Shown piece after piece: positions 60,560 to 64,000 of a stretch of 64,000 nucleotides of DNA. Source of the stretch: Scytonema hofmannii PCC 7110 (GTDB lineage: Bacteria > Cyanobacteriota > Cyanobacteriia > Cyanobacteriales > Nostocaceae); the NCBI RefSeq assembly GCF_000346485.2, contig NZ_KQ976354.1, positions 7,005,269 through 7,069,268 on the forward strand. The letters are read 5' to 3'. Numbering within the stretch: position 1 is the first letter of the stretch; each line of letters begins with the position of its first letter. Position numbers and translations under genes: made by a program. The notes under the pieces were generated by a model that was not told the DNA's origin, made no database searches, and was given only the letters and a program-made list of their open reading frames with translations.

Positions 60560-61441
60560 ATGTCTAGGATAGAGAATTTATTTTCCGTGTATTTTTGGGG
60601 CGTTCGCGGCAGTATCCCCTGTCCGGGACCTGATACCGTTCGTTATGGCGGTAATACCCCTTGCGTTGAGATGCAAGTGGGCGGCAAACGCTTAATTTTT
60701 GATGGAGGCACGGGTTTACATGTTTTAGGACAATCTTTGTTGTCCAAAATGCCGATAGAAGCACATATTTTCTTCACCCACTCCCACTGGGACCATATGC
60801 AGGGGTTTCCCTTCTTTAGCCCTGGGTTTATTATGGGAAACACCTTTCATATCTATGGTGCGATCGCTCCCGATGGTTCTACCATAGAACAGCGTCTGAA
60901 TGACCAAATGCTGCATCCAAATTTTCCGGTACCGTTGCAAATCATGCAAGCAAATTTATCATTTCGTGATGTGATACCGGGACACGCAATACATATTAAT
61001 GACATTACTGTGGAGACTTCCCCGCTCAATCATCCTGGTGAAGCTGTAGGATACAGGGTGAACTGGCGCGGAAGATCGGCTGTTTACGTGACTGATACCG
61101 AACACTTTCCTGACAGAATAGATGAAAATGTTCTTAAATTGGCTCGTGATGCTGATATCCTCATCTATGATTCTACTTATACTGATGAAGAATATCATTC
61201 TCTAACCAGACCTAAAATTGGTTGGGGTCACTCTACGTGGCAGGAAGCTGTGAAAGTAGCCCAAGCTGCTAATGTCAAAACTTTGGTCATCTATCACCAC
61301 GACCCCTCTCATGATGATGAATTTCTAGATCGTGTCGGTCAAGAAGCAGCAGAGAAATATCCGGGGGCTGTGATGGCACGTGAAGGCATGGCACTTCAGG
61401 TTCCCGTACCCATTACATTATCAGAATCTTTTCGGTGTTAG
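60560..61441 (+). CDS. Metallo-beta-lactamase-fold hydrolase
   Basis: Metal-dependent hydrolase of the RNase Z / phosphodiesterase-like branch. The metal motif is THSHWDHMQG (HxHxDH); further ligands are in LNHPGEAVGYR and VTDTEHFP, and HHDPSHDDEF near the C-terminus. The opening VYFWGVRGSIPCPGPDTVRY and GGNTPCVEM is typical of a group of cyanobacterial MBL hydrolases of unknown substrate, possibly cyclic-nucleotide or phosphonate esters. ATG 60560 is preferred over TTG 60527. Confidence 0.82.
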   Translation: MSRIENLFSVYFWGVRGSIPCPGPDTVRYGGNTPCVEMQVGGKRLIFDGGTGLHVLGQSLLSKMPIEAHIFFTHSHWDHMQGFPFFSPGFIMGNTFHIYGAIAPDGSTIEQRLNDQMLHPNFPVPLQIMQANLSFRDVIPGHAIHINDITVETSPLNHPGEAVGYRVNWRGRSAVYVTDTEHFPDRIDENVLKLARDADILIYDSTYTDEEYHSLTRPKIGWGHSTWQEAVKVAQAANVKTLVIYHHDPSHDDEFLDRVGQEAAEKYPGAVMAREGMALQVPVPITLSESFRC

Positions 61442-61683
61442 GAAATTCTTTGTTTAGAAGTGCTCTAAGGGAGCAAAGGTGGATTTTGGATTAGATTGGT
61501 GATTAGAAGCTTATGCGCTTTCCGCGCACGCTTTGCCAACAGCCCTTCAGCAAAAAACGGTTAACCGCTCACTGCAAGCGGTTTGCCGATAGCCATCAGT
61601 CATCAGCCGAAAATTATAATTAAGCTGATATCTGATAGTTAGAGCGCTGATAGCTGAAACATTCCTAAAATCCCAGAATCGAC

Positions 61684-62700
61684 GTGCTAAATCTGTCTCA
61701 AAATGGGTTTTCTGTGTGGGTTACTTCTTCGACCGAACTGGCTCTAACACCAACGTGTGTTGCACTAGGCAAATTTGACGGCGTACATCGCGGTCACCAA
61801 CGGGTTATTCAACCCATATTGCCTGATGTCACGGCATCCTCACACGCCTACTCAACGGTTGTCACCTTTAATCCCCATCCTCAGGAATTTTTCACGGGTC
61901 TTGCCCGTACTTGGTTGACACCGTTGGATGAAAAAATTTTTCAGTTGCGATCGCTTGGGGTAGAACAATTAGTACTGCTACCCTTTGATAAGGAATTGTC
62001 CGCGTTAACTCCCGAACAGTTCGTAGAAAAAATTCTCATCCAACAATTACAAGCCAAACGGATTAGCGTCGGGCAAGATTTTTGTTTTGGCTCCAATCGT
62101 AGTGGGACTGCCAAGGATTTGCAAGTCCTTGCCGCCAAATTTGACATTCCCGTCACCATTGTTCCCATAGAAACTTGTGCATCTCCTGAAAGAGCAGACA
62201 ACAGTGATGCTAGCGACTCTTCCATTCACCAGACTCGCATTAGCACTTCACTTATCCGTCAAGTCCTGCAAAATGGTGATATTCGTCAAGCAAATAAACT
62301 GTTGGGACGACCTTATACCCTGATAGGTGATGTCATCAAAGGTCAACAACTTGGTAGAACAATTGGTTTTCCCACTGCTAACCTACAGTTGCCAAAAGAT
62401 AAATTTTTGCCAAGCTTTGGGGTTTACGCTGTTCGTGTTTCCACTCTCAGTGAGACACTGAACGCTCCAGAATATACTTACTTGGGCGTGATGAATATAG
62501 GTAACCGTCCAACAGTAAATGGTACGTATCAATCCGTAGAAGTCCATTTATTTGATTGGTCTGGCGATCTATACGGTAAAAAACTAGCAGTACAGCTAGA
62601 ACAATTTTTGCGACCTGAGGAAAAATTTTCTTCCGTGGAAGCCCTAAAACAACAAATTCAACAAGACTGCATTGCTGCAAGAGCATTTTTGGGCGGTTAG
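61684..62700 (+). CDS. ribF: Bifunctional riboflavin kinase / FMN adenylyltransferase
   Basis: Makes FMN and FAD. N-terminal adenylyltransferase: LGKFDGVHRGHQRVI with the HxGH-type motif, TFNPHPQEFF and VGQDFCFGSNRSG. C-terminal kinase: GRTIGFPTANLQLP, GVYAVRV and the FDWSGDLYGKKLAV segment. Start is a GTG at 61684. At 338 residues the protein is full length. The upstream region 61442-61683 has imperfect repeats (GCTGATA units) but no gene. Confidence 0.92.
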   Translation: MLNLSQNGFSVWVTSSTELALTPTCVALGKFDGVHRGHQRVIQPILPDVTASSHAYSTVVTFNPHPQEFFTGLARTWLTPLDEKIFQLRSLGVEQLVLLPFDKELSALTPEQFVEKILIQQLQAKRISVGQDFCFGSNRSGTAKDLQVLAAKFDIPVTIVPIETCASPERADNSDASDSSIHQTRISTSLIRQVLQNGDIRQANKLLGRPYTLIGDVIKGQQLGRTIGFPTANLQLPKDKFLPSFGVYAVRVSTLSETLNAPEYTYLGVMNIGNRPTVNGTYQSVEVHLFDWSGDLYGKKLAVQLEQFLRPEEKFSSVEALKQQIQQDCIAARAFLGG

Positions 62701-62808
62701 TTGGGAATACTGTAATTGGTTATTGGTTAGTGGTTAGTGGTTAGTTGTTAATTGTGCCATTAACTACTAACTACTAACCACTAACTACTAACAGTTCCCT
62801 ATATTTAT

Positions 62809-63717
62809 ATGAGACAACAAATTGACGCTTTAACACAAAACTTAGGACTAGCGATTGTTGGTAAAGCTGAGGCAATACGTTTAGTACTAGTTGCCCTGCT
62901 AGCAGGTGGTCATGCTTTATTAGAAGATGTACCAGGGGTAGGCAAAACCCTCCTCGCCAAATCTTTAGCTCGTTCCATTGATGGGAAATTTCAAAGGTTA
63001 CAGTGTACTCCCGATTTACTTCCAACTGATATTACAGGGACTAATATCTGGAATCCAAAAAGCGGTGAATTTACTTTTCTTCCGGGTCCGGTATTTGCCA
63101 ATGTCTTACTAGCAGACGAAATAAATCGTGCCACACCTCGCACCCAATCAGCTTTGTTAGAAGTGATGGAAGAACATCAGGTCACTGTAGATGGGGTTTC
63201 TCGTACCGTTCCCACGCCATTTTTCGTCATTGCAACTCAGAACCCAATTGAATATCAGGGTACTTTTCCCCTACCTGAGGCGCAGATGGATCGATTCATG
63301 TTGTCCCTGAGTCTCGGCTATCCTACTGAAGCAGAAGAACTTCAGATGTTGCAACGCCATCAAGGTAGAATCAATTTTGCCGATTTACAACCCTGTATTT
63401 CTTTAGCAGAAATTCAAGAATTACAACGAATCTGTTCAAAAGTCAAGGTAGATACTTCGCTACAACAGTATATTCTTGAATTAGTGCGAGCAACACGACA
63501 CGATGAGGAAATCACACTTGGTGCCAGTCCTCGCGGTACTGTTGCCTTACAACGAGCAACTCAAGCCCTAGCTTTTCTATTGGGGAGAGACTATGCCATT
63601 CCCGATGATGTAAAATTTTTAGCACCTTATGTTCTTTGCCATCGTCTTATACCCAGTGGAGGACGCAGGGGAAAAACTGTGATGGAACGATTATTACGTT
63701 CTGTACCGATTCAGTGA
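62809..63717 (+). CDS. MoxR-family AAA ATPase
   Basis: Chaperone-like AAA+ ATPase. Walker A EDVPGVGKTLLAKSLARS, Walker B LLADEINRATPRTQSALLEV, sensor VIATQNPIEYQGTFPLPEAQ and an arginine-finger region DRFMLSLSLGYP. Typically forms rings that load metal or remodel vWA-domain partners; no vWA gene follows within the window. The stop falls in a CCAGTGA heptamer run. Confidence 0.88.
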   Translation: MRQQIDALTQNLGLAIVGKAEAIRLVLVALLAGGHALLEDVPGVGKTLLAKSLARSIDGKFQRLQCTPDLLPTDITGTNIWNPKSGEFTFLPGPVFANVLLADEINRATPRTQSALLEVMEEHQVTVDGVSRTVPTPFFVIATQNPIEYQGTFPLPEAQMDRFMLSLSLGYPTEAEELQMLQRHQGRINFADLQPCISLAEIQELQRICSKVKVDTSLQQYILELVRATRHDEEITLGASPRGTVALQRATQALAFLLGRDYAIPDDVKFLAPYVLCHRLIPSGGRRGKTVMERLLRSVPIQ

Positions 63718-63788
63718 CCAGTGACCAGTGACCAGTGACCAATCCAAAATCCAAAATCCAAAATCCAAAATCCAAAATCCAAAATCCA
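63712..63788. repeat. Heptamer runs (CCAGTGA and ATCCAAA)
   Basis: Four CCAGTGA units from within the MoxR stop codon region, then seven ATCCAAA units, ending at the ATG of the next frame. Confidence 0.9.
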
Positions 63789-64000
63789 ATGTCAAAGATT
63801 GTCAAACGTCGATTCCGCAATCAAAAATTAAAGGGAAAGCCGCTTGGGTTCCTCTTAGTTATTCTGGCTTGGAGCTTGGCTATGGGTTGGCTTTTAGCAA
63901 TGGCAACTCAAGCCCAAGGCGCACCTTCTACTACCTCTTCTCACTGGTCACCGATCACCGGTCACCGGTCACTGGTCACTGGTCACTGGTCACTGGTCAC
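63789..64000 (+). CDS. Truncated membrane/secreted protein, unknown (runs off the window)
   Basis: Starts ATG 63789, MSKIVKRRFRNQKLKGKPLG, with basic residues before a single hydrophobic segment (FLLVILAWSLAMGWLLAMAT), a signal anchor or signal peptide. From codon about 53 the frame is read from GTCACTG heptamers (SHWSPITGHRSLVTGHWSLV), without a stop to the window end. Either the repeat is translated into a tail or the real gene is already interrupted here. Confidence 0.5.
   Translation, partial: MSKIVKRRFRNQKLKGKPLGFLLVILAWSLAMGWLLAMATQAQGAPSTTSSHWSPITGHRSLVTGHWSLV

Overview
The window looks like chromosomal DNA of a filamentous, probably heterocyst-forming (Nostocales-type) cyanobacterium. 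The evidence is the many HIP1 sites (GCGATCGC), 7-bp short tandem repeats (CCAGTGA, TTTGGAT, GGTTAGT) between and sometimes inside genes, and typical cyanobacterial genes: sbtA/sbtB bicarbonate uptake, a LabA-like NYN protein, a FecR / CHASE2-kinase locus and a DUF2256 protein. No rRNA, ordinary tRNA or CRISPR array was found.

Layout. 0.2-9.5 kb: an acetyltransferase, a YqiA-like esterase, two tandem glutathione-reductase-family enzymes, a CPA2 antiporter with stress-protein domains, and a divergent TrmB regulator plus acetyltransferase behind a palindromic operator. 9.6-14 kb: sulfate- and phosphate-type binding lipoproteins, then a carbon-concentrating operon sbtA-sbtB-carbonic anhydrase. 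14.3-19.3 kb: accessory DNA with a decayed DUF2281/MazF pair, an XRE/NTase-like toxin-antitoxin pair, a NB-ARC STAND ATPase cut by one in-frame TGA, and a peptidoglycan-binding protein. 19.4-21.9 kb: the highlight, a Ro60 orthologue (Rsr) surrounded by four tRNA-like, probable Y RNA genes, all on the minus strand. 22-31 kb: housekeeping and signalling (pyrD, a GAF sensor, iaaA, glmU, an HD-GYP regulator). 31.2-32.9 and 48.1-49.8 kb: two same-length copies (1696 bp), with identical transposases, of one insertion sequence, each with a 6-bp target duplication. 33.4-44.4 kb: an MnmC-like methyltransferase, a sulfurtransferase, an outer-membrane barrel / FecR / CHASE2-kinase cluster, a LabA-like protein and leuA. 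44.5-53.7 kb: an accessory island with four toxin-antitoxin-like pairs, a MocR regulator, nested transposon remains, and an acetyltransferase plus PNPOx-like pair with a broken partial duplicate. 53.7-56.5 kb: a type II restriction-modification pair enclosed by an inverted repeat. 56.6-64 kb: recQ, pheS, surE, an MBL hydrolase, ribF, moxR and a truncated ORF at the window end.

How parts work together. SbtA, SbtB and the exported carbonic anhydrase form an inorganic-carbon uptake unit. Rsr with its four RNAs is likely an RNA-surveillance particle. The MocR regulator and the GNAT/PNPOx genes probably once formed one neighbourhood that toxin-antitoxin and IS insertions have split. All assignments rest on reading the sequence; no database search was run.
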